Program-made: the position numbers and the translations under genes | The notes under the pieces: model-generated | What the model was told of the DNA's origin: nothing | The model's input: the letters and a program-made list of their open reading frames with translations, nothing else | The model's database searches: none | Origin: Hetaerina americana | Taxonomy: Eukaryota > Arthropoda > Insecta > Odonata > Calopterygidae | Length of the DNA stretch: 64,000 nt | Direction: 5' to 3' | Assembly: GCA_022747635.1 (NCBI GenBank) | Contig: JAKTNV010000004.1 | Span: 90,773,552-90,837,551 of the forward strand | Part shown: in pieces, positions 1 to 11,898 of the stretch | Layout of the letters: every line of letters begins with the position of its first letter | Numbering within the stretch: position 1 is the stretch's first letter

Positions 1-1379
1 GTTAGCTGCCGCTTATATTATGAAAACGTATGCATAGCTACGAGCGAGAGCCATGAAACTGCCTGGTTGGATTAGGATGAGGAAACTTGAATAAACTATG
101 TTTGGTGTCCCGAGGGTGAGGGAATATTTAGGAGAGCGGGATGAACAGGGATAATTGGTGTATTTGAAAGTAACTGATTTGAAAGAATCAGTCTCACACA
201 CATGGCGGATGGAAATGAATGGATGCCTAGGAGAGGAGAATCGCAAACTATGGCAATGGGGAGGGAGCTCAATAAGGCGTGAAGAGGCATGGAAATCGAT
301 CGAATGAAAAGAGGAGGGGAGAGAGGCGACTTTACCTCCGGCGGAATTATGGTTCACAAGTCCTTCAAAGGAAAAAGCTGAAAGAAGTGCAAACGTGGAT
401 CATGGAGACGTATGCAAGAAGAAGAAGCAGATATAAGTTTTCCTGATGGAAGATCTTCTAAAAAAGTAATACTATTTCATTAACAGTAAAAATTAAAGGA
501 ACAAGGAAAACAGAAATATAAATTTTATTGAATTTAAAGATGAAAATTTGTCGCAGACATAAAGGTAAAGCAAAATGAAGCCTACCTTGTTTGCGGATGA
601 ATATCTCGAATAAAAAAGAGAGTAAAGACCAGAGATGGAAATTTTCTCCCTTTAGATGATCTTTTCCCTTTAGAGTGATGACCCGAGTGAAAAGTTTTCT
701 TTCTTCAAGGCATTCTCCTTAAATATTCTGAACTCGCATTTCTTCTAATCAGAATTGTTTTTTTACCATTACGAAAGCCATCGATTATTTTTTTCATTTA
801 TGCGAGCACTCAACCTTTTCACTGCGACCTATTTGATAGCGATAGCACCAGAATGAATATTTTTCCATGACAATAGAATGAATGCCCTAGCGTGTTTTAG
901 CTCAGAATGTTTTGAGAAGATTTCATAACAATGAATGAGATCTCTGAAATCGAAATTACTATTATTGAGAATTTTGATAAAATTATTGACCTTTACTAAA
1001 CACGATCAACGAATGCTGCATGGCTGTATCCCAGTATGTATTCGCATTGTCCTATCAAAGCCGAGGCTGTCAATTTACGTGGAGCCGTCGACGTAGAGAA
1101 TCCTATCTATCAACTACAAGACTAAAACCTACGAAATATTGATCGATTTTCGCCTGGTTTTTGGCTCTATTGTTCGAAGAAGAAGCCAAAAATCACCAAG
1201 AGCAGAGAATGAGCCTAATCATTTTCCAGAGACGTTTGTAGGTCTTCACATACTTTTCGCTAAATAGCTCGCTTCCCCAGTCCAAGGCACCATCGCAGTA
1301 TTGCCTCTCTCCTACCCTCCGTCCTGTAGTGTTTCTGGTCATAAGACTAGAATGGCGAAATTTCAGGTAAACGTGACAA
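1..1379. other. Unassigned AT-rich DNA
   Basis: I see no gene, RNA or recognisable repeat here. The open frames are short, overlap on both strands and have no domain signature. The sequence reads as ordinary AT-rich intergenic or intronic DNA. Confidence 0.5.
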
Positions 1380-1700
1380 GCCGAGAGGTGGGAAGATAAG
1401 GGGGGAAGTTGGCGGAGGGGGTGGCGACCTGAGGGAGTGTGCGGAGGATGGATGGGTGGACGTCGAAGGCGGGAGCGGCGGCGGGGATGGGAAGTCTGCG
1501 GGGGTGGCGAGCGGAGGGGGACGGGGGAAGGTGAGTAGGTTGCTTCTCTCGAGTGGGCGAGAACTGCTGAGAGAGAGATGGTCGGCAGTGAAGAGGAAGA
1601 AACGTCGAAGAGGCCGCAGCTTGGGCTCTTGGTCTGTAGCACACAAGGGGGTCCGGTTTCTCCGAATCGTCTTATGAGCACCCCCACCCCCTGATAAACC
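1380..1700. other. GC-rich, purine-rich island
   Basis: The + strand is dominated by G and A, with several CpG dinucleotides, and contrasts sharply with the AT-rich flanks. The overlapping frames on the opposite strand are rich in Pro, Ser, Leu and Arg, as expected from reading a C/T-rich strand. I therefore do not call any of them a gene. It could be a regulatory or promoter-proximal island, but no specific element was identified. Confidence 0.45.
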
Positions 1701-2279
1701 GTCCGCATCACCCCAACCCACAGAACCTAAGCACGACAACTCGCGTTGGCGGTTGGAGAGCGCTCCCCTTGCTTTATTTATTGATGCTTGGACCGACAGT
1801 CGGATGTTTGAACCAGAGACAAAATCCAAAAATGTATTAAATAACGAATGATTCGGACAAATATTAGATCTTAGGATTCAATTTAACTAATATACCAGAA
1901 GGTTATTGCGGGAAGTTTGTCGATCCAAATTTTGAGTTTTCCAAACACTACTACTTGCGGATGGGAGTAAAAATTTCCCATTTAAAGTAAAGTATGTTAC
2001 ATTAAACTCTAAAAAATGCTCATTCGATATTTATGAAGTTTGGATGACACCATAAAATCGTGAAATAAATCAAAAATTGACATTAAAAATATTTAATAAA
2101 GTACAGAGAGATTGGTAAAATGAATGACTATGGATTTGAGTGAGTGCCCGAATCTGTAAAGTTGGGGATATAATTATTTATTTATCACCTGAGTCAGTAA
2201 ATAATGTTCCCTTATACGAGGAGGAATAGCCAGGTATTGTAGGTGTAAACAGGGAAAAAGTCAGAGAAGAGGCGTAGCA
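1701..2279. other. Unassigned AT-rich DNA
   Basis: No recognisable gene or repeat. The composition returns to the AT-rich background between two GC-rich islands. Confidence 0.45.
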
Positions 2280-2771
2280 GAAAATCCCGGCCGGACATCC
2301 CGAAGTCTTTCCACGAAGTAATGGCTTTCAAGTGCGCGGAGGGACACGTCTTCCCCGTACCCAGGCCGTGATTATAGCAGAGGTCGGCTCCGGTGACCCT
2401 CTTGAATTCGGTTTGGCAACAGTCGAGTACCAACTCTACTCTCCCGCCTCCTCCACCGCCATGCCCCCGTTTCAACCCTCTCTCCTATTCCCCCCCTTCC
2501 ACCCTCCAACACACACACACCTAAGGAGACGGCGGGGGGGCGTAAGGAAGGGCAAAGGAAGAGTATGAGGTCTGACAAAGTTTCAGAGGGAAGTTGGATA
2601 CGAAAAGGGGTAGGGCGTGGTGGAGGGGAGGGAGAGAGTACTCCCACTCCCTTCCCGTCCGTACTCGGGGGTGAGTCGGGGGGGGTGGAAAGGCGGGAGG
2701 GTGGGAAGTGGCGAGGGAGAGAAGTCGGCTCGCCGAGTGGAGCGGAAAGGCTCTGGAGGCTGAAGGAGGCG

Positions 2772-2820
2772 TATATATATATTCCCTTTCCCGGGTTACG
2801 AGCTTGTGGTATCAGTGTCG
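2772..2820 (+). promoter_or_regulatory. Candidate TATA/initiator core promoter
   Basis: An alternating TA run (2772-2783) in a GC-rich island is followed about 30 bases later by TCAGT (2812-2816), the core of the arthropod initiator consensus. Its A at 2814 would be the start site, putting the end of the TA run near position -31. The spacing is suitable, but both motifs are short and TA runs are abundant in this window. No downstream gene was confirmed. This is inference from motif spacing only. Confidence 0.2.
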
Positions 2821-2950
2821 TAACAGGCTGAGTGGAAGGAGAGTTGGGTATTTATACAAGCGAGGGGAAGGAGGGATGAAGACGCGCTCGCACTCACTCA
2901 CTCCGGAGGGAGAGCCACGGACCGGAAGAGTCAACGGTGTCGGGGGCGAG
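2814..2950 (+). other. Possible non-coding first exon ending at a splice donor
   Basis: From the candidate start at 2814 the sequence runs through GC-rich DNA to GAG|GTGAGC at 2948-2956, a close match to the metazoan 5' splice-site consensus. A first exon of about 137 bases is conceivable. No acceptor or next exon could be linked to it, and no protein family is visible in it. Transcript data would be needed to support it. Confidence 0.15.
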
Positions 2951-3230
2951 GTGAGCTGCTGGGGAGATGGGGGCGAGCGTTTTTGAGATGAGTTGGCCTC
3001 TTTCAAAGGCGGACGGGCGATATTACTCTGGGGCAGCGCGGCGTGGGGTGTGGGGGCGGGGAGCGGAGCGAGAAGCGGTTGCGGAGGCAGACAGGGAGGC
3101 CTCCACCGATGTCCCGGTGCGGCCCGCCGGCCCGCCGTACGGGGCACTGCCGCGGCTAATTGGGTGGGCCGCCTTGTCGAGCCGGAAAATAGTCGTTCAA
3201 ACCGCCTTTCGTCTGCCACAGTTGAGGTGC

Positions 3231-6200
3231 AAACAGAGACAGGAAAGGCGATTGCTAGCAGGGTTATACTAATTAAGAATGTACTATCTGAAGAGAAAAA
3301 TTCATTTCATAGAAAAAGCAAAGCGTGTAAATGTACGTGCCAATTGAATTAGGGATTAGAGAAGCTGCTCATTATCCTGCCAGCCGGAACAGTGGACGAG
3401 GGAGAAAGTTATCGGAAGGATAACACACCGAATCGGAAGAACCAACATTCATATAATAGAAAAGATTCAATAGTGAAAAAAAAATAAAATTTTTGCAGCT
3501 CAGTTATGTATGAGAAAACGATGGCTAATGGCACGGTTGCATAAATGATCAAAACAATTGGGTGTGAGGCATATATGTGGCAGCATGATGAAAAATACTT
3601 GGGTGGAGTTTTGACAGCTTGTCATGCATCCCAATTGTTCCCCAAACTTCGCCCTTCCGCCCGAAAGGGAAATGTGGGAAAGAGGCTTGAGGTGTTCAGG
3701 AAAAGCGAATGACTGCAGAACGTAAGTTATAGACGAGCCGGTATTGGATTATCTTCACGGTGGGGTCCATACTAGCATCCGGTTGTCAATAGCAATGCAA
3801 GCATTCTGCGTGATCAGACAGCTCTCGTCTAAACAATATTTCGTATTTCAGTAATGCAGCCTGTTTTTTAAGCATATGCAGAAGGATGGTATGCGTGACA
3901 TATTGAAGAAGATTCCCTGTTCTTATTCAACGAAACCAAGGCACGATGAACCACAGAGAGAAAAATATGTGTTGAATTCCCAAGGAAAAGAATGAATTAC
4001 ATCACTTGGAACACTAAATGGAGCACAAAATAAAAGCCCTTTCAAAGTTATATTTCTGCAATGGCTACTGTTAAATTTACTGGAAATAAAGAGCAATACG
4101 AGGATCTCTCAAATGGAATGGATTCGCGGTCCTACAGACGTTTCTCTGAGTTCTGTGTTCACTCAAAAATCAGAAATAAACGAAAATTGTTCTCTGCCAG
4201 TTTATAAAACGTGAAACGAAATTATGAATATAATTCCCTTTTGATACATTTGGCTTGAGCACAAGCTCGCCCAAAAATGAAAGTTTCATATATATATGTA
4301 GCTACACGCATATCTCCATATTCGTATAATACATTATAATTTGGTCCGGTGAGGCCTATGTGGAAACATTAGAGGATTCGCGGAAGCCAATTTAAATTCT
4401 ACGAGGCGGGGAATTGGTATCAGAAGACTCCTCACCAACGACAGCCAGTCATATAAATGAGGAAACCCGAATTAGCTGTTTTTATGGGACGGGAGAGACG
4501 GGACTCTTCGCTCTGCCCTCCATCCCCTCACAAAGGCTCACGACTGCTGTGGTGCGGCCCTTGATGGTGTCGATCGGGAGGGACGGGTGGATGTGGGGAT
4601 CCCGACTAGCTCATTCGTCATAATTAGGATCACATTACCTCCATCGCAAGAGGAGGGCGAGCGAATTCCATATTTATTCCATGAGAGTCGACTAACAATG
4701 TGCCGCGCATCCATCATTATTCATGACGTCACTTCGCTCATGGCTTTCATTTTTCCAGAATACGATATGTTTCATCATGGACTATTTATTATTAAGCGAT
4801 TTTATAGGACGAGCATTTTGCTTTACTGCATATGATATTTGGGAATAGGGACCTTTTCGAGTCCCCCCCTAGTGACTGCACTAATGCGTTTCTAACCAAA
4901 GGCAATCCATTTAACGTTCTTAGAAAACATTTATTTCACTTAGCATCACCCTTATAAGGGAGGGTTTTAAGTCATTGCTTACTTCACCATTGGATATATA
5001 TTCACATATTCTATACTTTAACGCGTGTCTTGGCCCAGTGTCTTATTATTTATTCAGTTTGTTTGTGCAATAAAATATGAACATGGCTCATTCTAAACAA
5101 TATAAAAAATAAAATGTTTCAATGTAAAAAAATGTGTAAAAGTATCAAAAAAATGATATAAAAACCTACGGGGGAAACTCCTTATTTAAATTATTAGTTT
5201 TCTGAATTATATTTTTCGTCTGAACCAATTCTAAAAAAAATCAAATACTTTTGAACAAATTTCATAGTATTGCTATGAAAAATTACTCTTATTTGATACA
5301 CATATGTGGGTAAATTCCTATGAAATGAATTTTTAGAGAGGCATTCATAACGCAATGTATGCCTTATTAAAGTCAATGAAGTCATCCCTAACGTTTACGA
5401 TCGCTGTATACAGGGATGTATGGCAATTACCGACCCCGATAAAATCCAGAAAATATCTGAAACTATAGATTTCTAAATTTGTTCATCAAAGAGCAGCATA
5501 TTATTTTTGGAAAAAATGTGACCAACGTACAAGTATATACATTAATAAAGCACTACACCTGTTTTCGGAAATATCTTAGAAATCCTCCTAAATTTAATTA
5601 TTAAAAAATAGGTTTAGTCTACTATTTCATAAGGCAGTAAAGAAATATGAGTTCATTATATGGTGAAACATTATATAGATCAATTTGGGGGAGTATGAAG
5701 AGTACAGATAATATTACTTCACTTGCCGTTTACTCAATGAGAAACTTCAACAGAGCTTCTAAAGAAACATTACCAATTTAAACGAATTAACATTTCTTTA
5801 TGAGCACCTCCAGTGTTCGAAGGAAAGAGGTTGCGGCTCGACTAGACCCAACGAGGATGGGCGCGATAGGGATTGGTGTTGGTGGACGACTCGTGCGGCG
5901 GGGAGGGAGTACGGGGCAGAGGGACGCCCTTCGAAATCCGCCTGCTAAATCTTGGCTCCCGAACGCCTCTGTGCTTTCCATGCGGCACACGACAAAGGCA
6001 CGCATAGAAGAAGTAAAAAAAAACGAGGCTTCGACCACCGGTTGACTGCCAATACTATTCGAAAATACTTTTTGATTAGAATAAAATTTATGTTCATTAA
6101 TATTTGATGACATATCAATTTACACTCATCACTAATACTAAAGATTGCCCAATTACATGAGGGAAAATGACATGCACTGAGGTTGTGCTATTACAATTTG

Positions 6201-7239
6201 CACTCAGGGTATCCAACTATGGTACAAAATCTACCAAGAATGTCGATAGTTCAGTTTAATTAGTTTGGGTTTTTGATAGCATGAATGCCAATTCCACATG
6301 TTAGTGTAATTTCTCATCTTGCACATGACGGTTTTTGGCTGAAAATTTATCATGAAATACAATCCCGATCATCAGAATAGAATGCAAACAATAATATAAA
6401 CTGTCCCTAATGGATAAACGGATTAACTAATGCATCTGATTTCCCCTCTTGCATACCTAGAAGCTGCATTTCTACTCAAAATACATCTACATTAATTACA
6501 TTAGCAGCAATGATTTCACATTCGCGAACCAAGCTCACTATTCTGTAAAACTCCGGAACTATGAAAGCCTCTGGTATCTGGAAATTTAGCGCAGTATTCA
6601 GCGACATGTGTAGAAAGTGTATGTATAGAAAGAGTCAAGTCCGGATTGAAAACTGTTAGGCTACTTTAAATTGATTACCTCGATCATTATCACATTCGTC
6701 AGATCATAATCATTCAAAGGCGGCCGCTCTATAAAATTTCTAATAACTTAGGACCCATGGATAGCGGAGAGCGTGGTCATTGGATGAACAGTCACTCATT
6801 GGATGGAAAATCTTCATAAGCTTTCAGATCTCTTAAGAAATGAATACATAACTGCGAGAAACAGAAAACATACGGGGGTATCTAAACTAAGCTATTTTAA
6901 GTTTAAGAGTAAGAATGAATACGTGCCGGATTCCCGGCGTCTTTTGCGCAAAAGTAGTATTTATTGAGCGAGCATATAATTGAAGAAGTTATCTAAACGA
7001 ATGCAGTGAGTGAGAAAGCACTGCACCTCCCATCAGTGGCGAGCGTAATGATGGTAGGAGAGCAGGTGCCCTCCTCAATAAGGGGTCGGGACCAGGTTTG
7101 AAGACCTCCCTCTCCCCTTGGGAGGAGATTGCACAAAAAGGGTGTCGCAGGAGGAAAACTATGGAGAGGTCGGATAGCGTGGAATAGGAAAGAGAAGAAG
7201 AGAATCACCGAAAGGATAAACGCGAGTAGAATGAAGGGG
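3231..7239. other. Long stretch with no recognised gene
   Basis: About 4 kb of mainly AT-rich DNA. The short frames here (for example 4414-4623, 5787-6113 and 5800-6045) show no domain, signal peptide or family motif and overlap frames on the other strand. I found no transposon ends or matches to other parts of the window. Confidence 0.45.
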
Positions 7240-7866
7240 AATACGCCAGCACTGCTGCCGGGTATGAGGAAGAACGGAGGGGGGAAGTGCTGGGGGGGTT
7301 GGAGGAGAGAAGTTGGGAGGGGGGAGTTGGGAGGAGAAGAGGGGATATTGACGGCGGCGAAGTCGAACTCGAGGGCGAGCGGGGGCGCGTGGGGAGAGGA
7401 GATCGGCTCCGGACTAATTTTCGACGAAGATAATTAGGTGAAGCGGTTGCCTATGTGTGTGTAGGGAGATAGTTTAGGCTCCGTAAAGGAAAGCCGGGGT
7501 TAAGGGGCGGTAGGTGGGTTGGAGGAAGGTCTCCGGGGGATGGGTGTGTGCGAGAGCATGTTTTTGGCGTCGTGCGAGGGGGAGGGAGAGGGGCGAGGGG
7601 GCGGAGGAGTGACGGGAGGCGGATGGGGGGGCGAAGGGAGCGAGAGATTTCTCGGGGCGTTCATTGACTGCCGGATTATTGCCTCCGATGAAGAAGTCAA
7701 GGGGCTGGCGGGCGAGGGGACGGGATGGGGGTCGGAAGGGGGACGGGGATTTATGGGGAGCGGCAGATAAGGAGAGGGGAGGAGAGAAAGAAGAGAGAGC
7801 GGTCGGGGAAACTGGAAAACTACGACGGGAGTGCGGAAAAGGGAGGAGGAGGGAAGATAGGCACAC
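7240..7866. other. Purine-rich GC island upstream of the duplication
   Basis: The + strand is overwhelmingly G and A for some 600 bases, with many G runs of four or more. The - strand frames here are therefore Pro/Ser/Leu-rich and look like artefacts. The island stops at the left edge of the tandem duplication. It may be regulatory DNA for a gene to the right, but nothing specific is visible. Confidence 0.45.
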
Positions 7867-8195
7867 GATTTACCATGTGCTTCGACACTCTACGTATAAG
7901 GTCAATTTTAAAAAAATGGACATTAAATACGTACATTTCCTAATTCAGTACTAAAAGAGGTAAGTGTAAACCTTTTAAACGTAAAATAACCTTTTTAACT
8001 GTAGCTATGTGTCAATAAATATTTTTTTGATGCCATTGGAGAGCGTCGAAAATTAATTAAAACTCGGGAAAAAGTGGAAATCGCATTTGGTCGAGCGATT
8101 TTTAACGGGGGGAGTACAACAAATTGCTGACAAACAGCGAAAATTACAAAGCAATAGTATTTCATTAATGCAACCCTGCTTCTTCTTATTCGCAG

Positions 8196-8548
8196 GCTAC
8201 TGCAAATCGAAAAAGGAGGAAGAGGAGAATATTGATGCTGATATCGACAGAGGTGGTGAAGTGTTGCAGGAGTGTGGAGAGACAATTGTGGAGGAAAATG
8301 CCAGTGCTGGAGAAGAAGGTGGCATTGGCGATGGGGAACGGGGACTGATGTGGAATGGTACCTTGGGTCTTGGAGCAAACTTAACCGGGGGATTTCAGGA
8401 AGAGTCAAAAGAAGAATCGAGCGATAAGTTTATCGGGTCCATGACCTCAGTTTCTGGTGGCGGGGACGGTTTTGAGGACCCCGATTATTTCTTTCGTAAA
8501 TTCTGGGAGGGCGTTTTCGAGAGGTCGAGACACCGCAGAAGACCCTAG
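8196..8548 (+). CDS. Putative 3'-terminal coding exon, unknown protein (copy 1)
   Basis: I do not recognise the protein family. A pyrimidine-rich tract followed by CGCAG at 8191-8195 makes a good 3' splice site, and the frame then stays open for about 117 codons to TAG at 8546-8548. The first two exon bases (GC) would complete a codon split by the intron. The encoded tail begins YCKSKKEEEEN and continues acidic to about residue 45. It then becomes Gly/Ser-rich with two possible N-glycosylation sequons (NGT, NLT) and ends in an aromatic/basic segment, FFRKFWEGVF then RSRHRRRP. It is not low-complexity, unlike most frames nearby. The frame also extends upstream of the acceptor to an ATG at 8087, so an intronless 153-residue gene is possible. 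Upstream exons were not found. A near-identical copy lies at 10254-10606. Confidence 0.4.
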
Positions 8549-8918
8549 TAGAGAAGGTACCATACGATGTAATGAAGGTTAGCCCTCTGAAATAATCTTT
8601 GTCCTTTCTTAACTGTACATGTGACGTAAATGAGAATATAGATATATATATAACAGCCTATTTCAAAACAAAAAAAATCGCGGGTCGTTCTATGGCAGCC
8701 CTTTGAGCCACCATTGAGCAATCATTGAATCTCTTCATAGACCTCCTTGTTCAATCATCAGAATGTAAAAGTCAAACGGATGGTGTAAGAAAGCGACGAG
8801 GGTATTAGACTAGAGGATTTTATCACTTAGAATTACATGCATAACTGACGATGAATATGCATGTTTTCTATATAATGTATTACATATATATATATATTGT
8901 ATATATATATATATATAC

Positions 8919-8956
8919 AATAAATATTGTTTATATAAACCGAGACACTAAATAAA
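8919..8956 (+). promoter_or_regulatory. Candidate polyadenylation signals downstream of exon copy 1
   Basis: Two AATAAA hexamers (8919-8924 and 8951-8956) lie about 370-410 bases after the stop codon, in AT-rich DNA that would be the 3' UTR. The motif is common in AT-rich DNA, so the link to the exon is circumstantial. The duplicated unit carries the same pair at 10977-10982 and 11009-11014. Confidence 0.3.
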
Positions 8957-9244
8957 CTAAGAAAATATTTTTCTTCTAAAGATAAAATAGCTGCCTCCTG
9001 GTCCCAAAAATATTCATCCTCTGAATTTCAGAATTTTGGTTTTCAAAATTCTTTTAGTGATTCTATATAAATAAACAACTTTTGTGGATTTACTCATACT
9101 CAACAGTCCGATAGCACATAAAACTGTGATTCTAATTGAGAAGGATGCCGCATTGCTAAAACTTCTGGTTATCCTGTGTTTTTCCCTTTGTTATGTGTTT
9201 AATGAATGTTTATACATGTATTTATATATGTATTTATATATGTA

Positions 9245-9840
9245 CGAGGGTCATCCGGAAAGTAGTACCCGTTCGTGAAATAAAGACACAAAAGTAAATA
9301 TTAACAAACATAAAAAATTTTATTTGAAAGAGGATACTTTAAACTACTTCTCAACATAATCTCCAAGCAAATTAAGGCATTTGTCATAACGTGTGACAAG
9401 TTTCTGTATTCCTGCTGCATAGTCCTTCACCGCCAGCTCATTGAGATACGCGAGGGACCCATCTTGCACAAATTTTTGCATAATGCAGATGGTGTTTAAC
9501 AATTTCATGAACAATTGTTCGAGAAACATTGGGAAAATGCTCACAGATGTCATCAATTGTGACGCGCCGATCGTTCCTCACGAATTCGTCAACTGAGCTC
9601 ACCAGTTGGTCTGTAATGACAGACGGTCTCCCCGAACGCTCATCGTCGTGTGTGTTCCCCCTCCCCATGTTGAAGTTGCGACACCACCGCCGAACAGACG
9701 ACTCGTCCATTACATTGTCTCCATACACCTCCTTTAATTGGCGATGAATATCACATGGGCGAACGTTTCTTGCATTGAGGAATTTAATCACTGCCCTCAC
9801 TTCACAACTGGCGGCGTTCTCAATTTTTTTAAACATTGTA
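9245..9840 (-). mobile_element. Mariner-like element, copy 1, right end missing
   Basis: The left end starts with CGAGGGTCATCCGGAAAG after a TA dinucleotide and is identical to the other two copies in the window. The element breaks off at 9840, where the tandem duplication unit ends. The right terminal inverted repeat and the first codons of the transposase-derived frame (on the - strand) are therefore lost; the remaining frame begins at a later Met (MFKKIEN). It cannot be mobilised as a unit because one end is absent. It was created by duplication of the element now at 11303-12055. Confidence 0.93.
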
Positions 9841-9924
9841 TACCATATGTATTTTAATTAATTAATATTATCATTCACAAATAATTTTGTGGAATCAATA
9901 GGAAAAAGCTATAGGGAGGTTAAT
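9841..9924. other. 84-bp insertion at the duplication junction
   Basis: This AT-rich sequence sits between the truncated mariner of unit 1 and the start of unit 2 and has no counterpart after unit 2, where the mariner simply continues. I could not place its source elsewhere in the window. It fits templated filler DNA left when the duplication junction was joined. It could also be an old left flank of the unit. Confidence 0.75.
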
Positions 9925-11898
9925 GATTTACCATGTGCTTCGACACTCTACGTATAAGGTCAATTTTAAAAAAATGGACATTAAATACGTACATTTCCTA
10001 ATTCAGTACTAAAAGAGGTAAGTGTAAACCTTTTAAACGTAAAATAACCTTTTTAACTGTAGCTATGTGTCAATAAATATTTTTTTGATGCCATTGGAGA
10101 GCGTTGAAAATTAATTAAAACTCGGGAAAAAGTGGAAATCGCATTTGGTCGAGCGATTTTTAACGGGGGGAGTACAACAAATTGCTGACAAACAGCGAAA
10201 ATTACAAAGCAATAGTATTTCATTAATGCAACCCTGCTTCTTCTTATTCGCAGGCTACTGCAAATCGAAAAAGGAGGAAGAGGAGAATATTGATGCTGAT
10301 ATCGACAGAGGTGGTGAAGTGTTGCAGGAGTGTGGAGAGACAATTGTGGAGGAAAATGCCAGTGCTGGAGAAGAAGGTGGCATTGGCGATGGGGAACGGG
10401 GACTGATGTGGAATGGTACCTTGGGTCTTGGAGCAAACTTAACCGGGGGATTTCAGGAAGAGTCAAAAGAAGAATCGAGCGATAAGTTTATCGGGTCCAT
10501 GACCTCAGTTTCTGGTGGCGGGGACGGTTTTGAGGACCCCGATTATTTCTTTCGTAAATTCTGGGAGGGCGTTTTCGAGAGGTCGAGACACCGCAGAAGA
10601 CCCTAGTAGAGAAGGTACCATACGATGTAATGAAGGTTAGCCCTCTGAAATAATCTTTGTCCTTTCTTAACTGTACATGTGACGTAAATGAGAATATAGA
10701 TATATATATAACAGCCTATTTCAAAACAAAAAAAATCGCGGGTCGTTCTATGGCAGCCCTTTGAGCCACCATTGAGCAATCATTGAATCTCTTCATAGAC
10801 CTCCTTGTTCAATCATCAGAATGTAAAAGTCAAACGGATGGTGTAAGAAAGCGACGAGGGTATTAGACTAGAGGATTTTATCACTTAGAATTACATGCAT
10901 AACTGACGATGAATATGCATGTTTTCTATATAATGTATTACATATATATATATATTGTATATATATATATATATACAATAAATATTGTTTATATAAACCG
11001 AGACACTAAATAAACTAAGAAAATATTTTTCTTCTAAAGATAAAATAGCTGCCTCCTGGTCCCAAAAATATTCATCCTCTGAATTTCAGAATTTTGGTTT
11101 TCAAAATTCTTTTAGTGATTCTATATAAATAAACAACTTTTGTGGATTTACTCATACTCAACAGTCCGATAGCACATAAAACTGTGATTCTAATTGAGAA
11201 GGATGCCGCATTGCTAAAACTTCTGGTTATCCTGTGTTTTTCCCTTTGTTATGTGTTTAATGAATGTTTATACATGTATTTATATATGTATTTATATATG
11301 TACGAGGGTCATCCGGAAAGTAGTACCCGTTCGTGAAATAAAGACACAAAAGTAAATATTAACAAACATAAAAAATTTTATTTGAAAGAGGATACTTTAA
11401 ACTACTTCTCAACATAATCTCCAAGCAAATTAAGGCATTTGTCATAACGTGTGACAAGTTTCTGTATTCCTGCTGCATAGTCCTTCACCGCCAGCTCATT
11501 GAGATACGCGAGGGACCCATCTTGCACAAATTTTTGCATAATGCAGATGGTGTTTAACAATTTCATGAACAATTGTTCGAGAAACATTGGGAAAATGCTC
11601 ACAGATGTCATCAATTGTGACGCGCCGATCGTTCCTCACGAATTCGTCAACTGAGCTCACCAGTTGGTCTGTAATGACAGACGGTCTCCCCGAACGCTCA
11701 TCGTCGTGTGTGTTCCCCCTCCCCATGTTGAAGTTGCGACACCACCGCCGAACAGACGACTCGTCCATTACATTGTCTCCATACACCTCCTTTAATTGGC
11801 GATGAATATCACATGGGCGAACGTTTCTTGCATTGAGGAATTTAATCACTGCCCTCACTTCACAACTGGCGGCGTTCTCAATTTTTTTAAACATTGTA
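9925..11898 (+). repeat. Tandem duplication, unit 2 (1974 bp)
   Basis: The second unit is collinear with 7867-9840 and, apart from one base, identical wherever I compared them. In this unit the mariner continues beyond the unit edge to its proper right end at 12055. This is therefore the side that preserves the ancestral right flank. Confidence 0.93.
10254..10606 (+). CDS. Putative 3'-terminal coding exon, unknown protein (copy 2)
   Basis: This is the duplicate of the exon at 8196-8548, with the same acceptor (CGCAG ending at 10253), the same frame and stop (TAG ending at 10606) and an identical predicted protein tail. If the upstream gene is real, its transcript could splice to either copy, because both acceptors are intact. 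The absence of any coding difference says nothing about selection when the copies are this young. The function is unknown. Confidence 0.38.

Larger units (their letters stand above)
2280..3230. other. GC-rich CpG-containing island
   Basis: A block of roughly 950 bp is much richer in G+C and CpG than its surroundings, with long G/A-rich stretches and a particularly GC-rich core at about 3040-3190. Overlapping frames on both strands are of low complexity and match nothing I recognise. The island contains a TATA-like run, an initiator-like pentamer and a consensus-like splice donor, annotated separately. A promoter island is possible but not shown. Confidence 0.45.
7867..9840 (+). repeat. Tandem duplication, unit 1 (1974 bp)
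   Basis: This segment recurs at a fixed offset of 2058 bases as 9925-11898. I noted a single difference (C at 8047, T at 10105). It contains a putative terminal coding exon, its AT-rich 3' region with (TA)n runs, and the left 596 bp of a mariner element. The match begins at GATTTACC (7867) and stops inside the mariner at CATTGTA (9840). That geometry is expected for a simple tandem duplication whose right breakpoint fell inside the transposon. An assembly duplication is the main alternative. Confidence 0.93.

Noticed and set aside
7995..8408. 137-residue - strand frame, repeated at 10053
   Set aside because: It is the antisense shadow of the putative terminal exon; its duplication follows from the tandem repeat and is not independent support.
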